Made by a program: the position numbers and the translations under genes. Source: Ichthyophis bannanicus (taxonomy: Eukaryota > Chordata > Amphibia > Gymnophiona > Ichthyophiidae). From it: DNA of 64,000 bases. Shown piece after piece: positions 1 through 9,496 of the stretch. The stretch is from the NCBI GenBank assembly GCA_033557465.1, contig CM066032.1:61726955-61790954 (forward strand), written 5' to 3'. Every line of letters starts with the position of its first letter. Position 1 is the first letter of the stretch. Below the pieces are notes generated by a model that saw nothing but the letters and a program-made list of their open reading frames with translations, was not told where the DNA came from and did not search any database.

Positions 1-185
1 TAGCCAGCTATGGCTATATCCCAATCATGCGATTCATTAAACCATGTTTCTGTAATGGCCAAAATGTCCAAATCCATTTCCACCATTAGGGCTTCCAGGT
101 CCGGAAATTTGTTGGCTAAGCTTTGAGCATTTGTGCTCATTGCTTTCCAGCATTTATCTGGCTTATGTCTATTTTGCATTGATTT
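1..185 (-). pseudogene. LINE (CR1-like) endonuclease fragment, runs off the window
   Basis: Read on the minus strand, this stretch translates as the start of an apurinic-type LINE endonuclease: an N-A-Q-S-L motif, then D-I-L-A-I-T-E-T-W, the usual metal-binding glutamate motif of CR1/L2-group ORF2 proteins. The frame runs toward position 1 and is cut by the window edge. I assign it to the CR1 side from the spacing of these motifs; an L2 origin is possible. The upstream bases (186-600) may be its 5' part but show no recognisable domain. Confidence 0.6.
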
Positions 186-750
186 TGTTCTGCCCACATC
201 TTCACTCAACGTGTAATCAAACTCTGTAATTCGTTACTGGAGGATGTAATAAAAGCTGTTAGTGTAGCTGGGTTTAAAAAAGGTTTCGACAACTTCCTGG
301 AGGAAAGGTCCATAAACCATCACTCCCAGATCCCATTATTGGGAGTTGAGCAAAAGTCTGTCCCCTCCTCTTACAAACAGGAAGGATCCTGTCCTTTAGG
401 AGGAGTCGGAGTCAAAGAACCCCCAGATCTCAAAGAAGCACCTGATTCAGGGAAAAGCTGCACACAGTGACCTAAATCTAGTTTACTTTTTCTCTGAGGA
501 ACCCACATGCTTAACCATAGGTCTTATAGAAACTGAGGAAGGCTTAAACCCCTTCCCCTTCCTCTGCACCATAAACAAATAAAAAATCGGAACAAACTCA
601 TCAAAACAGAGTATACATGAGATTGGCACATCCTCAGGGCTCTCTAACTCCAAAGGGTTCGTTCTTTGGTCACGTCTCCTCGAGCCATGTTAATGCAGCT
701 GCATGCCACAAATGGGTCTGCCTGAAATACTCTTCACGGTCCTGCACTGA

Positions 751-960
751 TGATGCAGCAGGAATGTGTGCTGATGGTATCACTTGCATTCCTGGAGGAA
801 TCTTCTCTAAGGCTTCCACCCATCCCAAAGATGCTTTCTCAGCCTCCTCTCCCTCAAGTAAACGCTCAAACGAGCCTGTCAGAAATGCTTCTTGTGGTCC
901 TTTACTTACATTATCAGTGGGATTGTGCGCTGCTGGTATCACTTACAATCCTGGAGGGAG
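751..960. repeat. Degenerate tandem duplication
   Basis: Two related blocks of about 47 bases (751-797 and 914-960) lie 163 bases apart, both holding the string GGTATCACTT followed by a CCTGGAGG motif. A 148-codon plus-strand frame (617-1063) runs through both, but it has no recognisable domain and I do not call it a gene. From about 1070 to 1680 I see no coding or repeat signal. Confidence 0.4.
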
Positions 961-1683
961 GAGGGATCTGCTCTCTCAGCTCCCTCTCCCTCAGGTGAAC
1001 CATGGTTTATTGGCTGTGTGTTTTCCTTTGTTTGGTTTTAGAGGACAAACTTCTCTAGGTTAGTTTATAGTAATGAGGACCAGGCCTGGATTTTCTCATC
1101 CAGAGACAATTTCTCAAAGGTATCAGGCAGTAGGAGCAATTCCTTAGTATCCATAAGGTAAAGATTCCTGACTTCTACTAACAGAGGCAACAGAAATCAA
1201 TACATTCAGCAATGCTTGAGAAAGATAAAGAGGTCATTGGTAAAATCAATGAAAGGAAATCACAGTATTTTAACACCCCGCCCTTCATTCCTTCAAGGAT
1301 GGAAACTAGAGAAAGGGTGATAAGGCAAAAATAATGGATGAATAAAGGAAGCAAGATTCCTGCAGGCCATGAAGTAGCCAGGTTGGAATCAGCAGGCGAC
1401 AACACCCCAGAAATCAATCGGGTTGGTACTAGCAGGGTGGTGATAAAAGGATACTTGTCCTGGAGAATGATAAGGGCTAGTTCTTATTGTTCAGAGGTCA
1501 CTTCAGTTGACTGAAATTTCTACTTTACAAGTGACCAGTTGTGAGGTCCCTGCATTTAATTCCTGCATGTGAATCCAGTCTGGTTCTCATTTACAGAGCC
1601 CCCTTCAGCCGACCCATTGTATTTAGTGAACTAGAGGAAGATATTTCAGAGGTTGCTCTGAAAGTTACAAACTAATCAGATAA

Positions 1684-2465
1684 GGTGATTTTAATGTACA
1701 TGTTGAAATGGGGAGGACTAATGACTCATTTTTCCTGGATTATTTAAAAGATCTATCATTCCTTTAGCAAGTAGATTTTCCTAATCATGTGCAGGCCATA
1801 TTTTGAAACTACCTTTTGACACAAATTCAGGCATTATTGTTCAAAGAGTTTAAGAAATTAGTTTTACAGTAATAATGGTCCAGTCACGGCTTACCTTTAG
1901 TACTGTGATGCAGTCCCATAAATGAGAATCTTCAAGAAAAGAAATTAAATAGTGGAACCTAGAGTATAGACTCTTCTATTGATATCAGTGCTAATTTAGA
2001 GATAGAAATACCAAACTAGATGATATTTCACTGGATGATCAGATTAGACTGTTAAATGAGAAATTTACAGAAACCTTAGATTTGGTGGTACTTTAAAGAA
2101 TTATGTTGAAACCTATGATACAAACTCCCTGGTAACACCTAGGATTAAGATGTTTAAAAACAAGTAGAGCAGTTCGAGTGTATGTGAAAGAAAAAAACCC
2201 TGGAGGGTTGTAAAGCTCATGTGAGGATTTACAAATAAAGAAAAGGGAGTTTCTCTCTAAACAATTAGAAGCTGCTGATAATAGAGGGAAACAGCTGGCA
2301 TAGACGATTATTATTATTACCAATCCAGAAGGCTTGTATTCTATCACTTCCCAATCAGGTTTAACTGCTGGCAATTTTAGACTGAAAAATTCAAGCTACT
2401 ACAAAGTCCTTTGGTTCAGGTTCTTCTGGTGGGATAGTATTGGTTAATGACCAGCTTGTTATAGA
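1684..2465 (+). pseudogene. Decayed L2 LINE fragment, endonuclease and linker
   Basis: The string encoding G-D-F-N-V-H-V at 1684-1704 is the conserved catalytic loop of L2/CR1 endonucleases. Downstream codons resemble the usual continuation (F-L-D-Y-L, then a V-D-F-P-N-H-V-like string) but stops and small indels break the frame. No reverse transcriptase can be made out before 2465, where an opposite-strand L2 tail begins. Old and inactive. Confidence 0.45.
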
Positions 2466-2706
2466 TAATAGGGGAGTCTAGTTTATTTTATTTTATTTAT
2501 TTAACAAGCACTTATATACCGCAGCTTCCGGAGATCAGCTGCGGTTCACAAATAACAACAGTCAACAAAGCATAGTTTGTTTTACATGTAACATCATATA
2601 ACTATAAACAATGTAAAGTTAACAGAAAATGTTAAACAGATTAGCGCGGAACAGTGCAACACTATATACATTATATACATATACATTTTATGTAGGGTAT
2701 AATCGT
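2466..2706 (-). mobile_element. L2 LINE 3' end, left part of the host site of DIRS A1
   Basis: A (TTTAT)n tail at 2466-2505 followed by a hairpin (CCGCAGCT paired with AGCTGCGG, 2518-2544) is the reverse complement of the 3' tails of the other L2 elements here. The same L2 resumes at 9279, beyond DIRS A1, with coding for its C-terminus, so A1 inserted into the 3' untranslated region of this L2. Confidence 0.7.
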
Positions 2707-2895
2707 AAAGCGTAGTTACTCACCTGTAACAGGTGTTCTCCAGGAGCAGCAGGAATCAGTCCTCACTTATGGGTGACGTCGGCGCCGACGGAGCCCTCGC
2801 GGAGCAATTTTCCCCAGCTTTCAAAGAAAGCCTTTGGGAATTGCAGCGCGCATGCGCGGTCGTCTTCCCGCCCGAAGGTGCCATCTTAGCCAGTC
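2707..2895. repeat. DIRS A1 left terminal repeat with unique outer end
   Basis: Bases 2733-2895 match the reverse complement of the right terminal repeat. The outer 26 bases (2707-2732) occur again only in the internal complementary region. A CRE-like TGACGTC (2774-2780) lies next to the self-complementary TCGGCGCCGA. On the coding (minus) strand the outer end reads CAG|GTGAGTAA, a consensus splice-donor sequence, with the GT at 2723-2722. Confidence 0.88.
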
Positions 2896-2982
2896 AGATG
2901 ACATAGCTAAAAAAGACAGCATAAAAATTTGCAAAAAGAACATAAGCAGACGATTGCAACTCCAAGGGGAGGAGGGAGGGTA

Positions 2983-3080
2983 GTGAGGACTGATTCCTGC
3001 TGCTCCTGGAGAACACCTGTTACAGGTGAGTAACTACGCTTTCTCCAGGACCAAGCAGGAAGTCAGTCCTCACTTATGGG
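2983..3080. repeat. DIRS A1 internal complementary region (ICR)
   Basis: The first part (2983-3040) is the reverse complement of the left outer end (2707-2765), and the second part (3041-3080) is the reverse complement of the right outer end (9239-9278). The junction falls at about 3040. In DIRS-1 elements this region is the template that restores the ends and closes the circular intermediate. Confidence 0.9.
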
Positions 3081-3216
3081 ACTCCCAAGCTCAAGGCTAC
3101 CGGAGACCCTAAGCACAAAAATGAGCTCCCTCTAGCTCAGCAGCACAGAAGGATAGAATCTTCGCTGAATTATCACCCACCGGTAGCCCACATCCGGGAT
3201 GGAGGGTAGGAGTTGC

Positions 3217-4275
3217 TCAGACCTCAAAGAGATTACGGAGGACTGCCTGTCCGAAAGCACTGTCCCTGCGGGACTCCCTCTCGAGACAGTAATGGACCGC
3301 AAAAGTCTGGCTCGAAGACCAAGTAGCGGCCCGGCAGATGTCTGCCAGCGGAACAGAGCGGAGGTAAGCCACTGACGTGGCCTTTGCCCGAACGCAATGA
3401 GCCGTGACTCGACTTTCTAAGGAGAGTCCGGCTGCCCCATAAGCCCAAGAGATACAGTCCGCAACCCAGATGGACAGAGTACGCTTGGAGACCGGGAGCC
3501 CCAATTTATTGGGGTCAAAAGACACAAAAAGCTGAGCAGCTTTACGGTGCTCCCGCGTACGGTCAAGGTAGAAGTTCAATGCCCTTCTACAGTCCAGGGT
3601 ATGGAGGACCGTTTCAGCTCGGCTGGAGTGTGGTCTGGGAAAGAAGGTTGGAAGTACCACCTCCTGATTGATGTGAAAAGGGGAGACCACTTTAGGCAGA
3701 AATTTTGGGTGAGTCCGTAGGACTACCCTATTCTTGTAGAACCTAGTGTAAGGGGGATCAGACACGAGGGCCTGCAATTCACTTACGCGCCTAGCGGAAG
3801 TGAGGGCTATCAAGAACAGTGTTTTCCAAGACAGAAAACGTAGAGAACAGGTAGCCATAGGTTCAAAAGGCGGACAGGTGATCCGCTGCAAAACCACATT
3901 CAGGTCCCAGTCAGGCGCTGGCGGGCGCAGAGGTGGTTTAAGTAGAAGGAGACCTCGGAGAAACCTCGCTACGAGAGGGTCATTGTAGAGAGGTCTACCG
4001 TCCACTGGCACATGATGTGCTGAAAGAGCACTGAGGTGAACTTTGACGGAGTTGGACTTAAGTCCCAGATTAGAGAGGTGCAGCAAGTACTGCAAGATCA
4101 CCGACACCGGGCAGGAGAAGGGATCCTGAGACTGTTGGGTACACCAGACTGCAAAGCGACGCCATTTAAGGGCGTAGCATTTGCGGGTAGAAGGCCGTCG
4201 CGAAGCTAAGACGACCTCCTCCACCTCCGCCGGCAGGAGAAGGGGAGCAAGGACTACCCTCTCAGCAGCCAGGCC
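3217..4275 (-). CDS. DIRS A1 tyrosine recombinase (YR)
   Basis: This is the integrase-like recombinase of the element, which in DIRS retrotransposons joins the circular cDNA to the target without an endonuclease. The N-terminal core-binding part (S-T-R-K-C-Y, then K-W-R-R-F) is followed by a catalytic domain with the first arginine in S-A-R-R-V-S-E-L (about 3790-3805), the H-x-x-R box in A-H-C-V-R-A-K (about 3380-3400) and the nucleophile tyrosine in H-Y-C-L (about 3280-3298). The four conserved residues R, H, R and Y are all present. The frame stays open upstream to 6063, but that part lies over the RT gene in another frame and looks like a shadow. No ATG marks the start, so expression by frameshift, reinitiation or splicing is possible. 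It overlaps the RT stop at 4254. Confidence 0.88.
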   Translation of the reverse strand, partial: GLAAERVVLAPLLLPAEVEEVVLASRRPSTRKCYALKWRRFAVWCTQQSQDPFSCPVSVILQYLLHLSNLGLKSNSVKVHLSALSAHHVPVDGRPLYNDPLVARFLRGLLLLKPPLRPPAPDWDLNVVLQRITCPPFEPMATCSLRFLSWKTLFLIALTSARRVSELQALVSDPPYTRFYKNRVVLRTHPKFLPKVVSPFHINQEVVLPTFFPRPHSSRAETVLHTLDCRRALNFYLDRTREHRKAAQLFVSFDPNKLGLPVSKRTLSIWVADCISWAYGAAGLSLESRVTAHCVRAKATSVAYLRSVPLADICRAATWSSSQTFAVHYCLERESRRDSAFGQAVLRNLFEV

Positions 4276-6071
4276 ATAAGGTTGAGAGACCTGAGGTTGG
4301 GGTGCAGAAGGGACCCCTGATCCTGAGTGAGGAGATCCGGTTGTATCCCCAGAGGGATTGGGCCCTCCACCGCCAGTTGCAGCAGGAGTGGAAACCACGG
4401 CTGCCTGGGCCAGCGAGGGGCCACCAGGATCATGAAGGCTTTGTCTCGGAGAACCTTGAAAAGAGTCCGAGAGACCAGCGGGATGGGAGGGAAAGCGTAC
4501 AGAAGGCTCCCCGACCACGAGATCAGAAAGGCGTCCGCCGCAACCCGAAGGGGGTGTGGCTGACGAGAGCAGAAGCGAGGAAGCTGCCGGTTGTGAGGAC
4601 TGGCAAAGAGATCCACCGTGGGGAGACCCCACTTGAGGAAGAGCTTCTGAACTACCAAGGGATCCAGACGCCACTCGTGCGGCTGGAGGACCCTGCTGAG
4701 TTTGTCTGCAAGGCAATTTTCTTGGCCCGGGAGATAAACTGCCTTGAGGAGAATGCCGTGACTGACGGCCCAAGAGCAGAGCTTCTGTGCCTCCCGGCAG
4801 AGGAGGAAGGAGCCCGTGCCCCCCTGCTTGTTCACGTAGAACATGGCAACTTGATTGTCCGTCTGGACAAGGACGGACTGTTGGGAAGTCAGGTGGGAGA
4901 AGGCCTTGAGAGCGAGGCGGATCGCCCTGAGCTCCAGGAAGTTGATCTGCTGAGCAGACTCCCACGTGGTCCAGAGGCCCTGAGTACGTGCCTCTTGGCA
5001 ATGTGCTCCCCAGCCCAGGAGGGATGCATCGGTGGTCAGCACCCGGGTCGGCTGAGGTGACTGGAAAGGCATTCCGAATATCAGGTTCGGCTGCCGGAGC
5101 CACCACCGGAGAGACGAGAGCAGCGGCTCGGAGACGCGCACTAGGTCTGCCAGGCCGCCTGTGGCTTGTCGCCACTGCTGGCGGAGACACCATTGAGCAG
5201 ACCGCATGTTCAGGCGGGCATTGGGGGTCACATGGACGGTGGAAGCCATATGGCCAAGCAGTCTCAGGAAGCGCCTGGCGGAGACCAGGGGCTGGCTGCG
5301 AAAGCGGTCGGCTAGGTCCATGAGCCGTTGAGCCCTGTCGAGCGGTAGGTACGCTCGTGCCCGAGGAGTGTGCAGCCTTGCGCCGATGAACTCGAGATCC
5401 TGTGAGGGGAGCAAAGTGGACTTTGCGAAGTTTATGACAAAGCCCAAGTGCTGCAGCAGAGTCACCGTGCGGCACGTGGCGTTGGTGACCTCCTGAGCGG
5501 ACGCTGCTCTGATGAGCCAGTCGTCGAGGTACGGAAAGACATAGAGGCCGTGAAGCCGGAGATGGGCCGCCACGACCGCGAGACATTTTGTGAAGACTCG
5601 CGGTGCGGAGGATAGGCCAAAGGGCAGTACTCTGTACTGGTAATGATTTCCTGCCACCACAAACCTTAGGTATTGGCGGTGGCTTGGGTGGATGAGGATG
5701 TGCGTGTAGGCATCCTTTAGATCCAAGGAGCATAGCCAATCTCCCTGCTGGAGGTAGGGCAGAAGGATTCCAAGGGTAAGCATTTTGAACTTCTCCCGCA
5801 CAAGGAACTTGTTGAGGTTGCGCAAGTCCAGGATGGGTCTGAGGCCCCCTGTTCTCTTTGGTATCAGAAAATACCTTGAATAAAAGCCTTGACCTCTCAG
5901 GTGGTGGGGCACCGGTTCCACCGCCTGTTCCTGCAGAAGACCTGCTAACTCCTGAAGGAGCAACTCCCTGTGCAGAGGGGGGGCGCGAAGGTTCTCCCGG
6001 AAAATAGGAGGGAGGGACCTGATGGAAGTGGAGAAGGTAGCCCTCTCGCACGACCTGAAGCACCCAGGCAT
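4254..6071 (-). CDS. DIRS A1 reverse transcriptase-RNase H
   Basis: A 605-residue protein starting at an ATG. The RT domain covers roughly residues 30-300, with the palm string L-R-P-I-L-D-L-R-N-L-N, then S-L-D-L-K-D-A-Y and the catalytic Y-L-D-D box near residues 180-184. The RNase H domain follows from about residue 345 (T-T-D-A-S-L-L-G-W-G, then E-L-R-A-I and Q-T-D-N-Q), giving the acidic D-E-D set. It copies the element RNA and removes the RNA strand. The gap to Gag is 164 bases; the 3' end overlaps the recombinase frame. No stop or frameshift is seen, and the length is normal for a DIRS RT-RH. Confidence 0.92.
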   Translation of the reverse strand: MPGCFRSCERATFSTSIRSLPPIFRENLRAPPLHRELLLQELAGLLQEQAVEPVPHHLRGQGFYSRYFLIPKRTGGLRPILDLRNLNKFLVREKFKMLTLGILLPYLQQGDWLCSLDLKDAYTHILIHPSHRQYLRFVVAGNHYQYRVLPFGLSSAPRVFTKCLAVVAAHLRLHGLYVFPYLDDWLIRAASAQEVTNATCRTVTLLQHLGFVINFAKSTLLPSQDLEFIGARLHTPRARAYLPLDRAQRLMDLADRFRSQPLVSARRFLRLLGHMASTVHVTPNARLNMRSAQWCLRQQWRQATGGLADLVRVSEPLLSSLRWWLRQPNLIFGMPFQSPQPTRVLTTDASLLGWGAHCQEARTQGLWTTWESAQQINFLELRAIRLALKAFSHLTSQQSVLVQTDNQVAMFYVNKQGGTGSFLLCREAQKLCSWAVSHGILLKAVYLPGQENCLADKLSRVLQPHEWRLDPLVVQKLFLKWGLPTVDLFASPHNRQLPRFCSRQPHPLRVAADAFLISWSGSLLYAFPPIPLVSRTLFKVLRDKAFMILVAPRWPRQPWFPLLLQLAVEGPIPLGIQPDLLTQDQGSLLHPNLRSLNLMAWLLRG

Positions 6072-6235
6072 CTGCAGTGATGCTGGACCACCTGTGGGCG
6101 AAGTGAACCAGCCGGCCTCCGGTGCTGGGAGGGACCAGCGGGGGGGGAGGCTATGCTGAGCGAGTCAAAAAACCCCCTCCCTGCTGAGCAGGGGCTGGTG
6201 GTGCAGGCTTGGGGGCTTGCTGCCTACGGGACCCG

Positions 6236-8089
6236 TTACCCCGTCCCTTGGCCTGCTGGCCCTGTTGGGGAGCTGCAGGGGCCTGATAATGGGGGTACTG
6301 TTTGTAGGCAGCCGCCTTCCTCGGGTAAAAAGGACTTTTTTCCCGAGCCCTTCTTTTTCTGGGAAGGGGCGGAGGTCTTCCTAGAAAGCCTGGTCCTGGT
6401 GAGAGTCTCAGTCTCAATTTGTGCAGCCTTTTCCGCCATGGGCTTGCCAAAGAGGTTTTCGCCTCGGCAGGGGACATCGACCAACTTGTCCTGTACCCAG
6501 GGCTCAAGGTCCGACGACTGAAGCCAAGCCTGTCGGCGGGCACCGATGCCGGCTGCGGCCACTCTAGCCGAGGCCTCAAAGCCATCATAGGCTGCTCGGG
6601 ACATGAACTTTGAGCATTCCCGAATGCCCGTGGACAAGGCTAGGAACCTCCGCAAGGGCTCCTCGGAGAGACCAGCGGAGAATCCGGCTAGCTCTTTAGC
6701 CAGATCCCGAAGATACATGCCCATGTAGAGCTGGTAAGTCTGGACACGACATGCGAGCATAGAGCCCTGGAAGCACTTCTTGCCAAGGCCATCCAGGTTA
6801 CGGGCCTCCCTTCCAGGAGGCACCGAGGAGTGCATCTTCTGGCTCTTAAGACGATGCATGGCCGATTCCACTACCATGGAATGGTGTGGCAGCTGTGCCT
6901 TCTGAAAGCCAGGGCTCTTGCGGACCCGATAGATAGAATCGACCCGCTTGCTCAGGACCGGCGAGGAGGCCGGACTCTCCCACATGCGGAAGAGTAGTCG
7001 TTCCAGCATAGGAGGAACCGGCACAGTAAAGTGCTCCCTCGCGGGAGAGTCATACTGGAGGGCGTCGAGCTCTTCGGCTCGAGGCTCCTCCTCGGGATCC
7101 GCAGGGAAGGCCAAAGCCTTGGCCATATCCCTAACGAAGTCCGAGAACCGGGCATCCTCCGGGGGGGACTGCTTCCGAGGCTCGGACCCCGGTGAGTCCG
7201 ATGGGACACACCGAGTCCGGAAAGAATCAGGTGACTCTTCCTCCTCAGACTCCCAGACCGACTCCGACGAGGACTCGGTGGGGTCGGCCCGGGCAGGGTG
7301 CGGCGCCAGCCGCCCCGACGTCGAGGGAGTCGGCGTCGGCGACCTCGGTCCCGAACGGGAGGCCGAGGGTGACCTCGACCGAGGATCGACCCGAGTTCTC
7401 ATTGACTCGAGGATCGGCTCGGTCTCCGGGGTCGACTTGGACGTCGACGTCCCGGCGGTCGGGGCAGCGGCGCCAGCGAGGCCAGCGAGCAGTGCCCGCT
7501 GCTGGTCCATGAAGGCAGACAGTCTGCTCTCCAAGGCCGTCAACCTGAGTCCGAGCTCAGGTGACCCAGCAGCCCCCGACTCGGGCCCCGACGGCGTCGG
7601 GCCCGACGTCGGCTGTCGCGGAGGCGAGTCCAGAAGGACTACAGGACTTACCCGGGCAGGCATCTCCGACTCCAGGCGAGGTCGCTTCGGGAGATGTTCC
7701 TTCTCCAAGGACCCGGGGCGGCTGTCGGGGCTATGCGACCTGGCCCTCGCGGAGCCAGGAGCGTCCACCGACGCCGCCCTCGCGGGTTTTTCCTTCCGAC
7801 GATGGTCCCCGGAGGGAGAACCCCGGTCGGAGGAGCTCCGGCGACGGTCCGAGCTGGAGCCCTTTGACACGGAGGCCTCCGACGAGGTCCGGGTACGGCT
7901 GGGGTCAGCGAAGATTCTCTCGCGCTGATGCCGCCGACTTCTCAACGCCTTCGAGGACAGTTTGCTGCAGGGCCCACAGATCAGTTCCTCATGATCCGGG
8001 CCCAAGCAGCGGAGGCAAAAGTCGTGTGTGTCGGTTAGTGACATATTTCGGTCACACCGACCACACCGCTTAAAGCCACTGGCAGCCAT
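6236..8089 (-). CDS. DIRS A1 Gag-like protein
   Basis: A 617-residue protein starting at an ATG. The N-terminus has clustered cysteines and histidines (C-G-R-C, C-L-R-C-L-G-P-D-H, C-G-P-C within the first 45 residues), likely a zinc-binding module. Residues about 50-330 are low-complexity, rich in Ser, Arg, Pro and acidic residues. The region about 340-560 is conserved with copies A2, A4 and A5 (for example H-S-M-V-V-E-S-A-M and F-M-S-R-A-A-Y-D) and is probably the capsid-like core. The C-terminus is basic. It is assigned as Gag from position and from conservation among copies; the exact role is inferred. Confidence 0.82.
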   Translation of the reverse strand: MAASGFKRCGRCDRNMSLTDTHDFCLRCLGPDHEELICGPCSKLSSKALRSRRHQRERIFADPSRTRTSSEASVSKGSSSDRRRSSSDRGSPSGDHRRKEKPARAASVDAPGSARARSHSPDSRPGSLEKEHLPKRPRLESEMPARVSPVVLLDSPPRQPTSGPTPSGPESGAAGSPELGLRLTALESRLSAFMDQQRALLAGLAGAAAPTAGTSTSKSTPETEPILESMRTRVDPRSRSPSASRSGPRSPTPTPSTSGRLAPHPARADPTESSSESVWESEEEESPDSFRTRCVPSDSPGSEPRKQSPPEDARFSDFVRDMAKALAFPADPEEEPRAEELDALQYDSPAREHFTVPVPPMLERLLFRMWESPASSPVLSKRVDSIYRVRKSPGFQKAQLPHHSMVVESAMHRLKSQKMHSSVPPGREARNLDGLGKKCFQGSMLACRVQTYQLYMGMYLRDLAKELAGFSAGLSEEPLRRFLALSTGIRECSKFMSRAAYDGFEASARVAAAGIGARRQAWLQSSDLEPWVQDKLVDVPCRGENLFGKPMAEKAAQIETETLTRTRLSRKTSAPSQKKKGSGKKSFLPEEGGCLQTVPPLSGPCSSPTGPAGQGTG

Positions 8090-8405
8090 CGGGGGAAAAA
8101 GGGCCCCTGCGAGGTCAAAGGACCGGGCTGCCAGGGAAAACGAAAATGAAAGCTGACTAAGTCAGAAAAACCGAAAAAACGCTAGAGGACTCGAGACCGG
8201 CGTCGCGAGTCCGGGCGGGAAAACGATCGGCGTCGAACCGAAAGAAAAAAGTATAAAATAAAGAGGAAAATCAACTTTTTCGCGGGGACAAGACGGGGAC
8301 GTCTGCAGGGCTCCGCGGAAAAAAGAAGACTGGCTAAGATGGCACCTTCGGGCGGGAAGACGACCGCGCATGCGCGCTGCAATTCCCAAAGGCTTTCTTT
8401 GAAAG

Positions 8406-9189
8406 TTTTATTTATTTATTTATTTAACTGCATTTATATCCCGCTTTTCACCGGGTCAAAGCGGTGTAACATGTAACATAGGGAGGGGTAATTTCTTTTA
8501 GGGTGGGGCCATCGCCAGGGTCAACAATTAATGATTATGGGTGAACATAGACATGTTTTACTTCTGCTGAAATCTACGTGTGGGGTCATGGTGGTGTTTC
8601 TGTTGAGAGATGTTCCCGGAATAGGATTGTCTTTAGCTGTTTCTTAAATGATGTGATGTCGTTGTTGTTCTTGATGTGGTTCGGTAGAGAGTTCCAGAGG
8701 GATGGAGCATAGAGTTCAAATGCTCTGTTGCAGGTCCGTTGTGTAGATTTGGTTCTTTTGTGGGGGACAACGATAGAGTTATTGGAGGAATGTCTGGTTG
8801 ATCTGTTGTGGGATGGTCGAGGCAGTAAGGAGTGTAGTGAGGTGTTCCGTGCTTGGTGGATAGTTTTGTGGATGAGTAGGATGGCTTTGTACTTGATTCT
8901 TGCCTGCAGTGGCAGGAGGTGAAGGTCTCTTAGGATTGGGGTGATGTGCTCCCGTTTTTTTGCATTTTGAATAATCCTTGCTGTGGTGTTTAAAGCAGTA
9001 CGGAGGGAGTTGGTGTGCGAGGCAGGAAGTCCATGGTAGATTATGTTGCAGAAATCCAGATGGGGGAGTGTCACAGCTTGCATCACTGTCCTAAAGTCGT
9101 GAGGTTCTAGGAGGGGCCGGAGTCGTTGGATAGTTTTAGCTTTGTGGAATATCATCCCGGCGGTTTTGTTGATTTGTTGTTTGAGTGGG
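8406..9189 (-). mobile_element. L2 LINE insertion in the right terminal repeat of DIRS A1
   Basis: A 5'-truncated L2 with its (TTTA)n tail at 8406 and tail hairpin at about 8440-8467. The five bases GAAAG occur on both sides (8401-8405 and 9190-9194), and the terminal-repeat sequence is continuous across them when compared with the left terminal repeat, so the insertion is later than A1. The open frame 8586-9189 encodes the C-terminal part of an L2 ORF2 protein, ending in the typical L-W-N-S-L-P and F-K-K-Q-L-K-T strings. Confidence 0.88.
8586..9189 (-). pseudogene. L2 ORF2 C-terminal fragment
   Basis: About 200 residues covering only the region after the reverse transcriptase: L-R-P-L-L-E-P, P-H-L-D-F-C-N, A-R-I-I-Q-N-A, H-I-T-P-I-L-R-D-L-H, then L-W-N-S-L-P and F-K-K-Q-L-K-T. 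It lacks the endonuclease and RT because of 5' truncation. Apart from that it is uninterrupted, so the insertion is fairly young. The open frame extends a little into the DIRS repeat by chance. Confidence 0.8.
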
Positions 9190-9278
9190 GAAAGCTGGGG
9201 AAAATTGCTCCGCGAGGGCTCCGTCGGCGCCGACGTCACCCATAAGTGAGGACTGACTTCCTGCTTGGTCCTGGAGAA

Positions 9279-9496
9279 TGAGTAGTTCAGATTTAGATGG
9301 GGAGGGTTTTCTTTTTCAGTTATAGTAAGATGTTAACCAGAAACTGATTAGCCTTTATCTAATTCTTTTGAGGGCTGGGTCTATGTTATTGTAGAGTATT
9401 GTAAAAAGGTGGGTTTTCAATTTTTTGCGGAATTCATTAATCTCTGTTAACATTCTTAGTTCAACTGGGAGGGAATTCCAGGCTATTACTGTGAAG
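9279..9496 (-). mobile_element. L2 LINE, right part of the host site of DIRS A1
   Basis: On the minus strand the bases around 9365-9475 encode the L2 C-terminal signature (L-P-V-E-L-R, F-R-K-K-L-K-T-H-L-F). This continues the L2 tail at 2466-2706 on the other side of A1. Confidence 0.7.

Larger units (their letters stand above)
2707..9278 (-). mobile_element. DIRS retrotransposon, family A copy 1, structurally complete
   Basis: A DIRS-1-type element of about 5.8 kb plus a 0.8-kb L2 insertion. On the minus strand it runs Gag (8089-6236), RT-RNase H (6071-4254) and tyrosine recombinase (about 4275-3217). Inverted terminal repeats lie at 2733-2895 and at 8328-8405 with 9190-9278. The internal complementary region at 2983-3080 is the reverse complement of the outer left end joined to that of the outer right end, as expected for DIRS-1 replication through a circle. 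No target-site duplication is seen, as usual for a recombinase-integrated element. All three frames are open, making this the best-preserved DIRS in the window. Confidence 0.93.

Noticed and set aside
617..1063. 148-codon plus-strand frame
   Set aside because: No domain, overlaps another frame on the opposite strand and contains a degenerate tandem duplication; not enough to call a gene.
3026..3048. A real intron in the internal complementary region of DIRS A1
   Set aside because: 23 bases is far below the length vertebrate spliceosomes remove; the donor- and acceptor-like strings are more meaningful at the two termini, as given in the findings.
4302..5060. 252-codon plus-strand frame
   Set aside because: Antisense to RT-RNase H, no recognisable domain.
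4290..6063. Upstream extension of the recombinase frame in DIRS A1 (about 590 extra codons)
   Set aside because: It lies over the RT-RNase H gene in another frame, is rich in Pro, Ser, Arg and Gly and shows no domain; similar long shadows occur in B (to 20430) and C (to 43651). The overlap of open frames is probably a result of GC-rich codon use.
6948..7928. 326-codon open frame on the plus strand
   Set aside because: Antisense to Gag of DIRS A1 and low-complexity; it reflects the Ser/Arg/Pro-rich Gag sequence.
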